DNA from: Streptomyces lydicus
GTDB lineage: Bacteria > Actinomycetota > Actinomycetes > Streptomycetales > Streptomycetaceae
DNA: 64,000 nucleotides
Assembly: GCF_001729485.1 (NCBI RefSeq)
Contig: NZ_CP017157.1
Coordinates: 682,001 to 746,000, forward strand
Direction: 5' to 3'
The translations under genes and the position numbers were made by a program. Below, in pieces: positions 1 to 7,404 of the stretch. Under the pieces are notes generated by a model. The model saw only the letters and a program-made list of their open reading frames with translations, had not been told where the DNA came from and made no database searches. The first letter of the stretch is position 1. Every line of letters begins with the position of its first letter.

Positions 1-254
1 GGAGTCCACTTCCGCGATCTCCGGCACACGGGCAACAGCCTCGCGCGACCGGTGGCGCCACCACGCGGGAGCTGGTGACACGCATGGGGCACTCGACCGT
101 ACGAGCCGCCATGGTCTACCAGCACCTCGTCGGCGGGCGTGATCAGGAGATCGCGGACCACGTCGATCGGCTGATCAGGAAGTCGAAGCAGACGAAGAAG
201 GCGAAGTGCCCGAAGAGGGATCGGGAGTCGCCCGACGGCGCCAAGATCAACTGA
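1..254 (+). pseudogene. Tyrosine-recombinase (phage-type integrase) 3' remnant, frameshifted
   Basis: The 3' end of a site-specific integrase, cut by the window edge. Frame 1 reads a catalytic-core segment, HFRDLRHTGNSLA, with the Arg-xx-His signature. After about position 45 the homology continues only in frame 3, with GATTRELVTRMGHSTVRAAM and then YQHL, which contain the second His/Trp-box region and the catalytic Tyr context. The reading then runs through a Lys-rich tail to a TGA at 252-254. Frame 1 itself stops at 76-78. A single missing G near position 46 would restore one frame, so this is either a decayed gene or a sequencing error. The gene points at the tRNA-Arg that begins 127 bp downstream, the usual arrangement for integrative elements of the SLP1/pSAM2 kind in Streptomyces. 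The rest of the element is outside the window. Confidence 0.8.
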
Positions 255-380
255 TCTGGCACGGATCTGGCACGGCGGCTTCGGCGGCGTGATCGCGGCC
301 TGAGAACGATTGAGGCCCAGGCGCCCGGTTCTTCACCGGCTGACCTGGGCCTTTGTCGTGCCCGCCGCATACGCGGCGCA

Positions 381-456
381 TGGTGCCCCCGGCAGGATTC
401 GAACCTGCGACACCCGCTTTAGGAGAGCGGTGCTCTATCCCCTGAGCTACGGAGGC
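381..456 (-). tRNA. tRNA-Arg (anticodon CCU)
   Basis: Read on the minus strand this gives a full cloverleaf. The acceptor GCCTCCG pairs with CGGGGGC (one G-U), the D arm contains AGCTCAGGGGATAGAGC, and the anticodon stem CCGCT/AGCGG carries the loop CTCCTAA, giving anticodon CCT. The T arm GCAGGTTCGAATCCTGC is followed by discriminator A. The 3' CCA is encoded (381-383). It reads the rare AGG arginine codon. The 3' end faces the integrase remnant, so this tRNA is the probable attachment site of the lost element. Confidence 0.96.
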
Positions 457-870
457 GGGGACTTGCGCGCAACGTGGAGGAACACTCTGCGTGAGGGTTC
501 ATCCGGTTCCGGGCAAGAGAGCGGACCGTCGCGAGCGGCGGTCCCAGACAGGGTAGCGGATGGGGCTGGGGTGTGGTCGGCGCCTCGGCTCGGTTCGTGA
601 TCGGGAGGGGGGCCGGCGGTCGCGGTGTCCCGGGGTGGGTGTCCGGGTGGGTGGGGTCTTGCTGGTGGCGGGCCGTGTCGGGGGTGTTCCGGGGGAGGGG
701 CGGAGGGGGCCGGCGGTGGGGTGAATCAAGATCCATTTCTGGGGTGTGCGCTGCGCGGGGTACGTGTTCCCGGCCCGGGGGCGGCGTTGGTATCCGGATG
801 GAACAGAAACGGACTGTCGTGCCGCGACGATCTGTTCTGTTCGCGAGATCGTGCATTCCAGGGGGGAATC
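457..870. other. Gene-free stretch, G-rich
   Basis: I see no credible gene here; the open frames are composition shadows. Positions about 600-720 carry many short runs of G on the + strand (GGGG, GGG, GGGTGGGTGGGG), which could fold as G-quadruplexes but may simply be base composition. Positions 861-866 (GGGGGG) act as the ribosome binding site of the next small ORF. Confidence 0.5.
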
Positions 871-1023
871 ATGCGCAGTAAGCTGACCGGCCTGATCGGC
901 ATTGTCGCCTTGGCCTTTGCTCTCGGTACCGGAGTGATGGTGCACAACTTTGAGGCCGACGGGGCCGGAAAGGCTGTGCACATTCTGGCCACGAATGAGG
1001 GGCCGGGGACTAGCCACCAATAA
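871..1023 (+). CDS. Small secreted-peptide-like protein (50 aa)
   Basis: I do not recognise this 50-residue protein. It starts at ATG 871, 4 nt after a GGGGGG ribosome binding site, and ends at TAA 1021-1023. It has a charged start (MRSK), a hydrophobic core of about 18 residues (residues 5-23) and a short polar tail rich in Gly, Asp and His, ending GTSHQ, so it looks like a signal peptide with a mature peptide of about 25 residues. Its codons (ATT, TTG, TTT, GCT, AAT) are poorer in GC than its neighbours. Its 3' end overlaps the 3' end of the convergent SARP gene by 14 bp. The SARP has a TPR domain, and TPR regulators in other bacteria bind peptides, so a signalling role can be imagined, but nothing in the sequence proves it. 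It could also be a small membrane-anchored protein. Confidence 0.5.
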   Translation: MRSKLTGLIGIVALAFALGTGVMVHNFEADGAGKAVHILATNEGPGTSHQ

Positions 1024-4000
1024 CGGGCTCGGTCAACTGAATCATGCCGGGTGTCTGTGTGCTGCAGCAAAAAGAGCCAAGGGAGCAGCGCACAGGCGCA
1101 CGGCCGGGCGAGCCCAGGACGGCCCGGGGGATTTTCATGGCGGCGAAAAGTTCTTCGGCGCTGTGCAGGTGCTGCCCGGCGACTTCGTGCTTTCCCAGCG
1201 ATTTCTCGGCTTTTGCCATGCCGTGCAGTCCGTGCGCCACACCCATGCGGTATCCGATACCCAGTGCCCGCTGATGGGCACTTCGGTGCAGGTCGAGCGC
1301 CTTCTCGTGGTTCCCGCCGAGCTGGTGGACCAGTCCCGCGATGTTCTCGACCTCGCACTGCCAGGTCACCGTACCCAGCGGGCTGACCAGCGCGAGTGCC
1401 TGATCGATGTACGTCATCACCTCGTCGCCCTGTCCGTTCCGCTGGTGGAGGACCGCGCGCAGGGCCAGGGACATGGCCCGGTTCCTGGGCATCACGGAGT
1501 CCTCGCCGAGGGCCAGGGCCCGGTCGAGGTATCTCTGTGCCGATGCGTCGTCGCCGCCGTCCAGGTGCGCTATGACCAGGTCGTTGAGGGCGGCTACTTC
1601 GTGTTCCTGCTCCCCGACTTCCTGGCAGAGCATGACGGCCCGTTCGGCGGCGGCGATGGCTTCCGCGGTCCGGCCCTGCCACAGGTGCAGGGTGCTGAGA
1701 TTGCACAGTGCGATGGATTCCCGTCTGAGGGTTCCGAATTCGCGGTGCAGGCCGATTCCGCGCACCAGGAGGTCGTATCCCTCGGAAAGGCTGCCGAGCA
1801 CGATGTGCGCCCAGCCCAGCAGGTCCAGGAAGGCCGCCTCGCTCACGGTGTCCCCGTGCGAACCGGCCACCCGCAGACCTTCTTCCGCGACCTCCGTCGC
1901 CAACCGGAACTCGCCGAGAATCTGGTGAGCCGAGGCCAGGTTGGCCAGGCTCAGGCACAGGGCCTGGGTATCCGCCGCCCGGCGGGCCGCGGCCACCGCG
2001 ACCTCCGCCAGTTCCCGGAAGTCCTGGATGGCTCCCTGCGCGTGCAGGTGGAGCACCGTGTTCCTGGCCAGGTAGCTGGCCAGGCGGTGGAAGTCGTGCT
2101 TCTGGCCCAGCCGGACGGCGGCCTGCAGGCCCCTGCTCTCCCGGTCGTACCACCGGCGGGCGGTCTGTGCGTCGCCGAACGCGGGCAGCCCCGGCGCGTT
2201 GCCGGTCGGAGCGGACGCGCACTGGCGCAGTCCGGGAAACAGGATCCGGCACGCCTCGTTGGTCGCGCCCATGTAGTAGTTCAGCAGCCGGCCGACCGCG
2301 GTGTCCTTCTCGTGCCGCACGGACTCGTCCCAGAGGCTGCGGGCGAAGCTGCGGATGAGGTCGTGGAAGGAGTACCGCCCTGCCTCATGTTGCTGCAGCA
2401 GTTGCGAGTCGAGCAGGTCCTCCAGCATCTGCTCGGCGTCCTTGGGCGTCATGTCCGTGAGGGCCGCGGCCGCATGCGGGTCGAAGTTCGGCCCGGGGTG
2501 CACGCCGAGGAGCATGAACGCCCGGCGGTGCTCCTCGCCCAGGGCCTCGTAGGAGAGCTGGATGGTCGTGGCGACGCTGCGTTCGGTGGAGCGGAGCTCC
2601 GTGAGCAGGGCGTCCTCCTCGCGGAGCCGGTCGACGAAGTACTGCAGCGTCCAGCGGGGGCGGTTGTGGAGCCGGGCGGTGGCGATGCGCAGTGCGAGCG
2701 GCAGGTGCCCGCACATCGCGGCCAGCGACTTCGCGGCTTCCGGGTCGGCGGCCACGCGTTCCTCGCCGAGCGTGCGGGCGAGCAGTGCCGCGCTGTCCTG
2801 CGGCGGCAGTGTTCCCAGCGATATCCAGTGGGCGCCGTCGAGGTCGAGCAGCCGGCAACGGCTGGCCACCAGGACCAGGCACTCGGACGTGACGGGCAGG
2901 AGCGGGCGTATCTGGGCGGCCTCGGCCGCGTTGTCGAGGACCAGGAGCAGCTTCCGCGAGGCCGAGGCGGCCTGCCACGTCGCGAAACGGCTCTCGGCGT
3001 CATCGGGGACGGCGCTGTCGGGTGTCCCCAGGCCGCGCAGCAGTATGCGCGTCGCCTCCTCGGGGGCCAGCGGGCGTTCCCCCGGGGTGAAGCCGCGCAG
3101 GTCGATGTAGAGCTGCCCGTCCGGGTACGAGGCGGCCAGGCGGTGCGCCGCACGCACGATGAGGGTGGTCTTGCCGGCGCCGCCCATCCCGTCGACGGCG
3201 ACGATCCGCACCCCCTCGCCCGCCTGGCCCCGGTCGAGCAGGTACCTGAGCTCCAGGTGACGGCCGGTGAAGTCCGGTAGTTCGTACGGCAGGGTGCACG
3301 GGGCGCTCTCGGCGGCGCGCGCGCCGTCGGACGGGCGGGGCGAGGGGGGCGACGGCGCTTGGGCGGGCGTGTCCAGTTCGGGGCTGGCCCGCAGGATCTT
3401 CTCGAACAGGCCGGCCAGGTCCGGGCAGGGGCTGATCCCGAGTTCCTCCGCCAGTAAGTCCCGTACGGCGGCGTACTCGTGGAGCGCCTCGGCCTGCCGT
3501 CCGGCACGGTAGAGGGCGAGCATCAGCTGGGCGCGCAGCCCCTCGCGCAGCGGGTAGGCGTCGGCGAACTCGCGTATCTCGCTGACGATGTCGCTGTCCT
3601 CGCCCAGCTGGAGCCTGAGCGCGAAGAGCTCCTCCACCGCGGCCAGCCGTCGTTCCTCCAGGATGGTGGACGCCGCGTCGAGGACCGGCCCACCCGTCCC
3701 GTTCAGCACCGGGCCCCGCCACAGCGCGAGGGCCTTCCGCAGTTCCCCGACCGCCGCGCCGAGTTCTCCCGTGGAGCGCTCGGCAGCGGCTGCCCGGACG
3801 TGGCGGGAGAAGAGGCGCAGGTCGACCTGGAGCGGCTCCACGGATACGCGGTACCCCGCGTCCTCGGTCACGATCAGCGCCGGACCATGGGGTATTCGCC
3901 GTCGAAGATCAGCAATGGCTTTGCGGACCTGCTGTTTGGCGGTATCGGGTGAGGATTCTCCCCACGCCGTCTCGATGAGGCGCTCGATGGGTACCGTCCG

Positions 4001-4135
4001 CCCGGACTCCAGCAGCAGGGACGTCAAAATCCGCTCCTGCAGCGGTCCGCCGAGCTTGATCCGAATTCCGTCGGCCAGGCATTCCAAAGATCCAAGAACG
4101 TTGAACCGCAGTCCGCGATTTTCTGTAGCAGTCAA
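1010..4135 (-). CDS. SARP-family transcriptional activator with NB-ARC and TPR domains (AfsR-like), TTA codon
   Basis: Large regulator of 1041 residues with the AfsR/SARP-large layout. An OmpR-type winged-helix DNA-binding domain (about 1-105, with VNVLG-like start LRFNVLG) is followed by a bacterial transcriptional activation domain (about 105-250, ending LAEELGISPCP). An NB-ARC ATPase follows, with Walker A GMGGAGKTT near residue 318 and LLLVLDNA as Walker B. A TPR-rich C-terminal half (about 620-1000) completes it. The chosen start is TTG 4135, because no ATG or GTG lies nearby in frame and the N-terminus then matches the family. Leu227 is encoded by TTA (plus-strand bases 3455-3457), the codon read by the bldA tRNA in Streptomyces. 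It is transcribed divergently from the AmCP/PKS-NRPS cluster and is its likely pathway activator. It overlaps the small ORF at 871-1023 tail to tail. Confidence 0.92.
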   Translation of the reverse strand: MTATENRGLRFNVLGSLECLADGIRIKLGGPLQERILTSLLLESGRTVPIERLIETAWGESSPDTAKQQVRKAIADLRRRIPHGPALIVTEDAGYRVSVEPLQVDLRLFSRHVRAAAAERSTGELGAAVGELRKALALWRGPVLNGTGGPVLDAASTILEERRLAAVEELFALRLQLGEDSDIVSEIREFADAYPLREGLRAQLMLALYRAGRQAEALHEYAAVRDLLAEELGISPCPDLAGLFEKILRASPELDTPAQAPSPPSPRPSDGARAAESAPCTLPYELPDFTGRHLELRYLLDRGQAGEGVRIVAVDGMGGAGKTTLIVRAAHRLAASYPDGQLYIDLRGFTPGERPLAPEEATRILLRGLGTPDSAVPDDAESRFATWQAASASRKLLLVLDNAAEAAQIRPLLPVTSECLVLVASRCRLLDLDGAHWISLGTLPPQDSAALLARTLGEERVAADPEAAKSLAAMCGHLPLALRIATARLHNRPRWTLQYFVDRLREEDALLTELRSTERSVATTIQLSYEALGEEHRRAFMLLGVHPGPNFDPHAAAALTDMTPKDAEQMLEDLLDSQLLQQHEAGRYSFHDLIRSFARSLWDESVRHEKDTAVGRLLNYYMGATNEACRILFPGLRQCASAPTGNAPGLPAFGDAQTARRWYDRESRGLQAAVRLGQKHDFHRLASYLARNTVLHLHAQGAIQDFRELAEVAVAAARRAADTQALCLSLANLASAHQILGEFRLATEVAEEGLRVAGSHGDTVSEAAFLDLLGWAHIVLGSLSEGYDLLVRGIGLHREFGTLRRESIALCNLSTLHLWQGRTAEAIAAAERAVMLCQEVGEQEHEVAALNDLVIAHLDGGDDASAQRYLDRALALGEDSVMPRNRAMSLALRAVLHQRNGQGDEVMTYIDQALALVSPLGTVTWQCEVENIAGLVHQLGGNHEKALDLHRSAHQRALGIGYRMGVAHGLHGMAKAEKSLGKHEVAGQHLHSAEELFAAMKIPRAVLGSPGRAPVRCSLGSFCCSTQTPGMIQLTEPVIGG

Positions 4136-4163
4136 TGTGCACCCCCCAGTGCTGCCTGGAAAA

Positions 4164-4258
4164 TACCAGTTCGAGGCGACTACCGCAGCGAGCGGTACCG
4201 GACCGGTAGGTGAGTGGTATCACCGCCAGGCAGGCTCCTTTCAGCCACCGAAAGTGGC
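4164..4258. promoter_or_regulatory. Operator-like array of inverted repeats between the SARP gene and the cluster
   Basis: The 254-bp divergent region holds four inverted repeats in a row: TACCGC-N5-GCGGTA (4181-4197), TACCG-N3-CGGTA (4196-4208), GGTGA-N6-TCACC (4209-4224) and GCCAC-N5-GTGGC (4244-4258). TACC or GGTA half-sites recur at 4164, 4181, 4194-4199, 4205 and 4216. This density is not expected by chance in coding-poor sequence, and the place is right for an autoregulated switch. Which protein binds cannot be told from sequence; the SARP is the first candidate, although SARPs usually use direct repeats. Confidence 0.5.
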
Positions 4259-4330
4259 GCCCTCCGTACATCCCGAGGCATCCACCGGTGCCGGAGGCGG
4301 CGGGCCCGGAATGCGCTCGGACTCAAATCC

Positions 4331-4386
4331 CGGCGCAAGTAACGGCGTTGACAAATCCAGCGACGCCATTCCACGAAGGAGTCATG
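4331..4386 (+). promoter_or_regulatory. Promoter-like region of the biosynthetic operon
   Basis: A consensus-like TTGACA lies at 4348-4353, overlapped by CGGCG repeated 12 bp apart (4331 and 4343). No good -10 hexamer is visible at 17 bp spacing, which is usual for SARP-activated promoters, where repeats spaced near one helical turn replace part of the core promoter. GAAGGAG at 4375-4381 is the ribosome binding site of the carrier protein gene. Confidence 0.35.
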
Positions 4387-4389
4387 GAC

Positions 4390-4578
4390 ATGACACTTGC
4401 GACCACTGTCGCCAGCTGTCTCGTATGCGACACCGAATTCGAGGTGCGCGAGGACTGGGAGAAGGGCGAAATCACCGAGTGCGGGTCCTGCGGCCAGGAA
4501 CACGAGGTCGTCGAGAAGTCCGCAGCGGGCATACGCCTCGACCTTGCCCCTGAGGTGGAAGAGGACTGGGGCGAGTGA
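4390..4578 (+). CDS. lysW: Amino-group carrier protein (AmCP, LysW homologue)
   Basis: A 62-residue acidic carrier protein. LysW proteins hold the alpha-amino group of an amino acid through an isopeptide bond to the gamma-carboxyl of their C-terminal Glu, protecting it while the side chain is rebuilt. The sequence has the zinc-knuckle cysteines CLVC (10-13) and CGSC (31-34) and ends in EDWGE, the family signature. ATG 4390 is preferred over ATG 4384 because it lies 8 nt from GAAGGAG. The gene opens the operon and its stop overlaps the start of the LysX-type ligase. In Streptomyces, LysW copies with transketolase genes belong to secondary metabolism rather than lysine or arginine synthesis. 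Confidence 0.95.
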   Translation: MTLATTVASCLVCDTEFEVREDWEKGEITECGSCGQEHEVVEKSAAGIRLDLAPEVEEDWGE

Positions 4579-5444
4579 CAACCTCCGACCAGGTCCTGCT
4601 CTCGGTCACGATGCTGCGCCCGGAGGAGAAGCTGCTCCTCGGCGCACTGCGGGACGAGGGTCTGACGGCGCGACCGCTGCTCATGGAGGATCTGGCCGAG
4701 ATCGTGGCGGGCCGCTCCGGCCCGCCCGCTCTCGCCCTGATCAGGAACCTTTCCCACCGGGATGCGATCAGCGTCTCCCGCCGCCTGGAACACGCCGGAG
4801 TCCCCACCCTCAACCGCGCGGCGACGATCGAGACGTGCAACGACAAGGGCCTGCAGTCGTTGCTCTTCGCGCAGCACGGAATTCCGCACCCCGACACCCG
4901 GCACGCCTTCAGCATCGATCAGGTCCGCAAGACCGTCACCGACATGGGCATGCCCGCCGTGGTCAAGCCCGTCAGCGGTTCCTGGGGCCGGGGCGTCAGC
5001 AAGATGACCCACCTCGACTGCGTGGAGGCGTGGGCCGCGGGCCGCGAGTCCGCCGACGTCACCGGAAAGCAGTTCCCCGTGGTCGTGCAGGCGTACGTCG
5101 ACAAGCCCGGCCACGATCTGCGGGTGGTGGTCGTCGGGCGCACCCCGGTGGTGGCCATCCAGCGGGTGTCGGACGACTGGCGCACCAACACCCACCTGGG
5201 CGCCGAGGTCCGGCGGGTCGAGGTCAGCGCGGAGATGGAGAAGCTCTGCAGCCAGGTCGTCGACGCCCTCGGCCCCGGCTTCTACGGGGTGGACCTGGTC
5301 GAGGACCGGTCCACGGACGAGCTGCTCGTGCTCGAAGTGAACGCCAATCCCGAATTCGCCCGCTCCTCCGCCCAGCACGGAGTGAACGTGGCCGGCCACC
5401 TCGCCGCCTACGTCGCGGAGACCCTCACGGCCTCGGCCGTGTGA
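4575..5444 (+). CDS. lysX: LysX-type ATP-grasp ligase loading the amino acid on AmCP
   Basis: ATP-grasp enzyme of the RimK/LysX family (289 residues). It joins the alpha-amino group of an amino acid, by analogy glutamate, to the C-terminal Glu of the carrier protein using ATP. Visible features are the ATP-binding stretch AVVKPVSGSWGRGV, the acidic metal-binding segment FYGVDLVED and EVNANPEF near the C-terminus. The start is GTG 4575, overlapping the TGA of the carrier gene, so the two are translationally coupled. LysX, ArgX and secondary-metabolite forms differ in a few substrate residues, which I cannot assign with confidence. The glutamate assignment therefore rests on the pathway context. 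Confidence 0.93.
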   Translation: MTTSDQVLLSVTMLRPEEKLLLGALRDEGLTARPLLMEDLAEIVAGRSGPPALALIRNLSHRDAISVSRRLEHAGVPTLNRAATIETCNDKGLQSLLFAQHGIPHPDTRHAFSIDQVRKTVTDMGMPAVVKPVSGSWGRGVSKMTHLDCVEAWAAGRESADVTGKQFPVVVQAYVDKPGHDLRVVVVGRTPVVAIQRVSDDWRTNTHLGAEVRRVEVSAEMEKLCSQVVDALGPGFYGVDLVEDRSTDELLVLEVNANPEFARSSAQHGVNVAGHLAAYVAETLTASAV

Positions 5445-5460
5445 CACGGAGAAGACCCAT

Positions 5461-6088
5461 GGAACTGTTCGACACCGCAACGGTGCTCGCCCGCGTCCTC
5501 ACCACGGGCGTGGTCATGAGCATCGAGAAGAGCGACCGGGAACTGCCCGGCCTCGAACGACTGCTCACCAAGCAGACCGGACGCGCACGGGCCGTCCTCG
5601 TCAACAGCCGTACCGCCGCGCTCCACGCGGCGCTCGCCGGCCAGGGCATCGGGCACGGAGACACCGTCGCCCTCCCCGAGCCGGACGCGGCAACCGGCCG
5701 CTTCCTCAACTGGCTCGGCGTCAGCGTGGAGGGCCGGGGGCCGGCCGCCTTCGACTACGTGTCGCTGGACTCCGCCAACGCCGACCAGCTGGCCGAGCTG
5801 ACCCGGGGCAGCTCCGCCCCCGCCCTCGTCGTGGACCTCACCGGACTCGGCTTCGGGCCGGCCGCCGCCGTCCTCACCGACGACGACGGGGTCTGGGCCC
5901 GCGCCGAACGACTGAAGATCTTCGGTGCCTACGACCTGCGCACGATGTGGACGCAGGAAGAGGCAGACGGCTCCCTGGTGCCCGGGGTCCAGTTCAACTA
6001 CCGGCTCAGCCCCCTCGTGGCCGCCTGCGTGCGGATGGCCCTGACCCAGGCGGCACGTCCCGCCACTCCCACCGGAGCGCGTTCATGA
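5461..6088 (+). CDS. Shortened DegT/AHBA-synthase-like protein without PLP lysine
   Basis: A 208-residue protein that looks like a DegT-fold aminotransferase with its middle and C-terminal parts removed. VLVNSRTAALHAAL resembles the family's phosphate-binding ASGTSALHLAL segment. FNYRLSPLVAACVRMAL resembles the family's NYRMSPLQAALGLAQL segment. The block between them that carries the Schiff-base lysine and the GGEGG loop is missing. It starts at ATG 5461 behind GGAGAAG and overlaps the next gene, a complete DegT aminotransferase (ATGA). It is probably not an independent transaminase. It may be a non-catalytic partner of the neighbouring enzyme, a carrier-protein docking subunit, or a decaying duplicate, but its intact frame and coupling argue against decay. 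Confidence 0.6.
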
Positions 6089-7404
6089 TCACTGACTTCC
6101 CGGCGGCCCCGCTGCCGCTGCCCGACCCCGCCGAACTCGACGCCGAACTCGCCGCCCTCGGCGGCGGGGCGATGATTCCCAAGGCGTCGCGTCGCACGCT
6201 CTTCCCGGTCATCACCAAGGAAGACGTCTTCAACCTGATGCTCGCGCAGCGGCAGGCGCCCGAGAAGGTTGTCGCCGACTTCGCGGAGGCGTACCGCTCC
6301 TACGTCGGTGCGGCGTACGCGCTGCCCACCGCCAGCGGCACCTCCAGCCTGCACATGGCCCTGGTGGGCGCCGGTGTGCAGCCCGGCGACGAGGTCATCG
6401 TGCCGGCGTTCACCTTCATCGCGACCGCGCAGGCCGTCGTCGCCGCGCACGCGATCCCCGTGTTCGTCGACATCGATCCCGCCACCTACTGCATGGACCC
6501 CAAGGCCGCGGCCGCCGCGATCACCGACCGCACCCGCGCGCTCATGCCGGTGCACGTGCACGGCCTGCCCGCCGATGTGCCCGCCCTGCGCGCCCTCGCC
6601 GACCGGCACGGCATCGCCCTCGTCGAGGACGCCTCGCACGCCCATTCCGCGAAGGTCGGCGACCAGGTGGCCGGCTCCCTCGGGGACGCCGCCGGACAGA
6701 GCCTGATGGCCGACAAGAACTTCCCGCTCGGCGGCGAGGGCGGCATCGCCTTCTTCGCCGCGGAGGAGAGCTACGACCGGGCCCGGGCCTACCTGGAGCA
6801 GCACGGCATCGACTACGGCATGTCGTGGGTCGCGGGGGCCTTCGGCGCCAGCCAGCTCAAGCGGCTCCCGTACTACGACGAGATCCGGGCGCGCAACGCC
6901 GCGCTGCTCGGCGAGGCCCTGCGCGAGACCGGGCTGTTCACCCCGCCGCACGTACCCGCCGGACACGTCCACGCGTACAACATGTACCGCACCACCCTGC
7001 ACCCGGAGGCCGTGGGCCTGGGCGACATACCGGTGTTCGCGGTCAAGGAGGCCGTGCACGAACTCCTGGTCGCCGAGGGCGTCCCGGCCCGCGAGTGGCA
7101 GAACACCCCCATCCCGTGCCACCTGCCCTTCCAGCACCGGGACGGCTTCGGGAACGGCTACCCGTTCACCCTCAACCCCGGCGCCGTGCGCGACTACCGG
7201 CCCGAGGACTTCCCGGTCACCCTCGGCATGCTCGACAGCACCCTCGTCCTCTGCCGTGAGCTGCGCTCCCCGGTCGAGTACGAGCGGATCCTGCGCTACG
7301 CCGACGCCTTCCGGAAGGTCGCCCGCCGCCCGGACGCCATTCGCAAGCTCGTCGAGTCCCGCGACTACCAGCGTCCCTACGACAAGGCGGCCCGCCTTGG
7401 CTGA
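6085..7404 (+). CDS. DegT/DnrJ/EryC1/StrS-family PLP aminotransferase
   Basis: A 439-residue, full-length member of the DegT (AHBA-synthase-like) class of PLP enzymes. It has the phosphate-binding segment ASGTSSLHMALVGAG, the domain motif GDEVIVPAFTFIATA, the cofactor Asp region ALVEDASHAHSA, and the Schiff-base lysine in SLMADKNFPLGGEGG. It most likely transfers an amino group to a keto or ketol group of the carrier-bound intermediate after the transketolase step, the role that LysJ-type enzymes play in other AmCP clusters. The C-terminus has a long extension after ELRSPVEYERIL. It overlaps its upstream partner by 4 bp and the LysY gene by 8 bp. Confidence 0.88.
   Translation: MITDFPAAPLPLPDPAELDAELAALGGGAMIPKASRRTLFPVITKEDVFNLMLAQRQAPEKVVADFAEAYRSYVGAAYALPTASGTSSLHMALVGAGVQPGDEVIVPAFTFIATAQAVVAAHAIPVFVDIDPATYCMDPKAAAAAITDRTRALMPVHVHGLPADVPALRALADRHGIALVEDASHAHSAKVGDQVAGSLGDAAGQSLMADKNFPLGGEGGIAFFAAEESYDRARAYLEQHGIDYGMSWVAGAFGASQLKRLPYYDEIRARNAALLGEALRETGLFTPPHVPAGHVHAYNMYRTTLHPEAVGLGDIPVFAVKEAVHELLVAEGVPAREWQNTPIPCHLPFQHRDGFGNGYPFTLNPGAVRDYRPEDFPVTLGMLDSTLVLCRELRSPVEYERILRYADAFRKVARRPDAIRKLVESRDYQRPYDKAARLG

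Noticed and set aside
310..600. Open frame reading GAPGRIRTCDTRFRR over the tRNA
   Set aside because: This is the well-known false protein produced by translating a tRNA gene and its flank; the tRNA cloverleaf explains the sequence.
600..720. G-quadruplex-like G runs
   Set aside because: In DNA this rich in GC, short G runs are common; no regular spacing or nearby start supports a function, so it is only mentioned in the gap note.
950..3280. 776-codon open frame antisense to the SARP gene
   Set aside because: A high-GC shadow frame; the opposite strand has clear SARP, NB-ARC and TPR domains, and this frame has no recognisable domain.
4384..4386. ATG 4384 as start of the carrier protein
   Set aside because: Only 2 nt from the GAAGGAG site; ATG 4390 has the normal 8-nt spacing.
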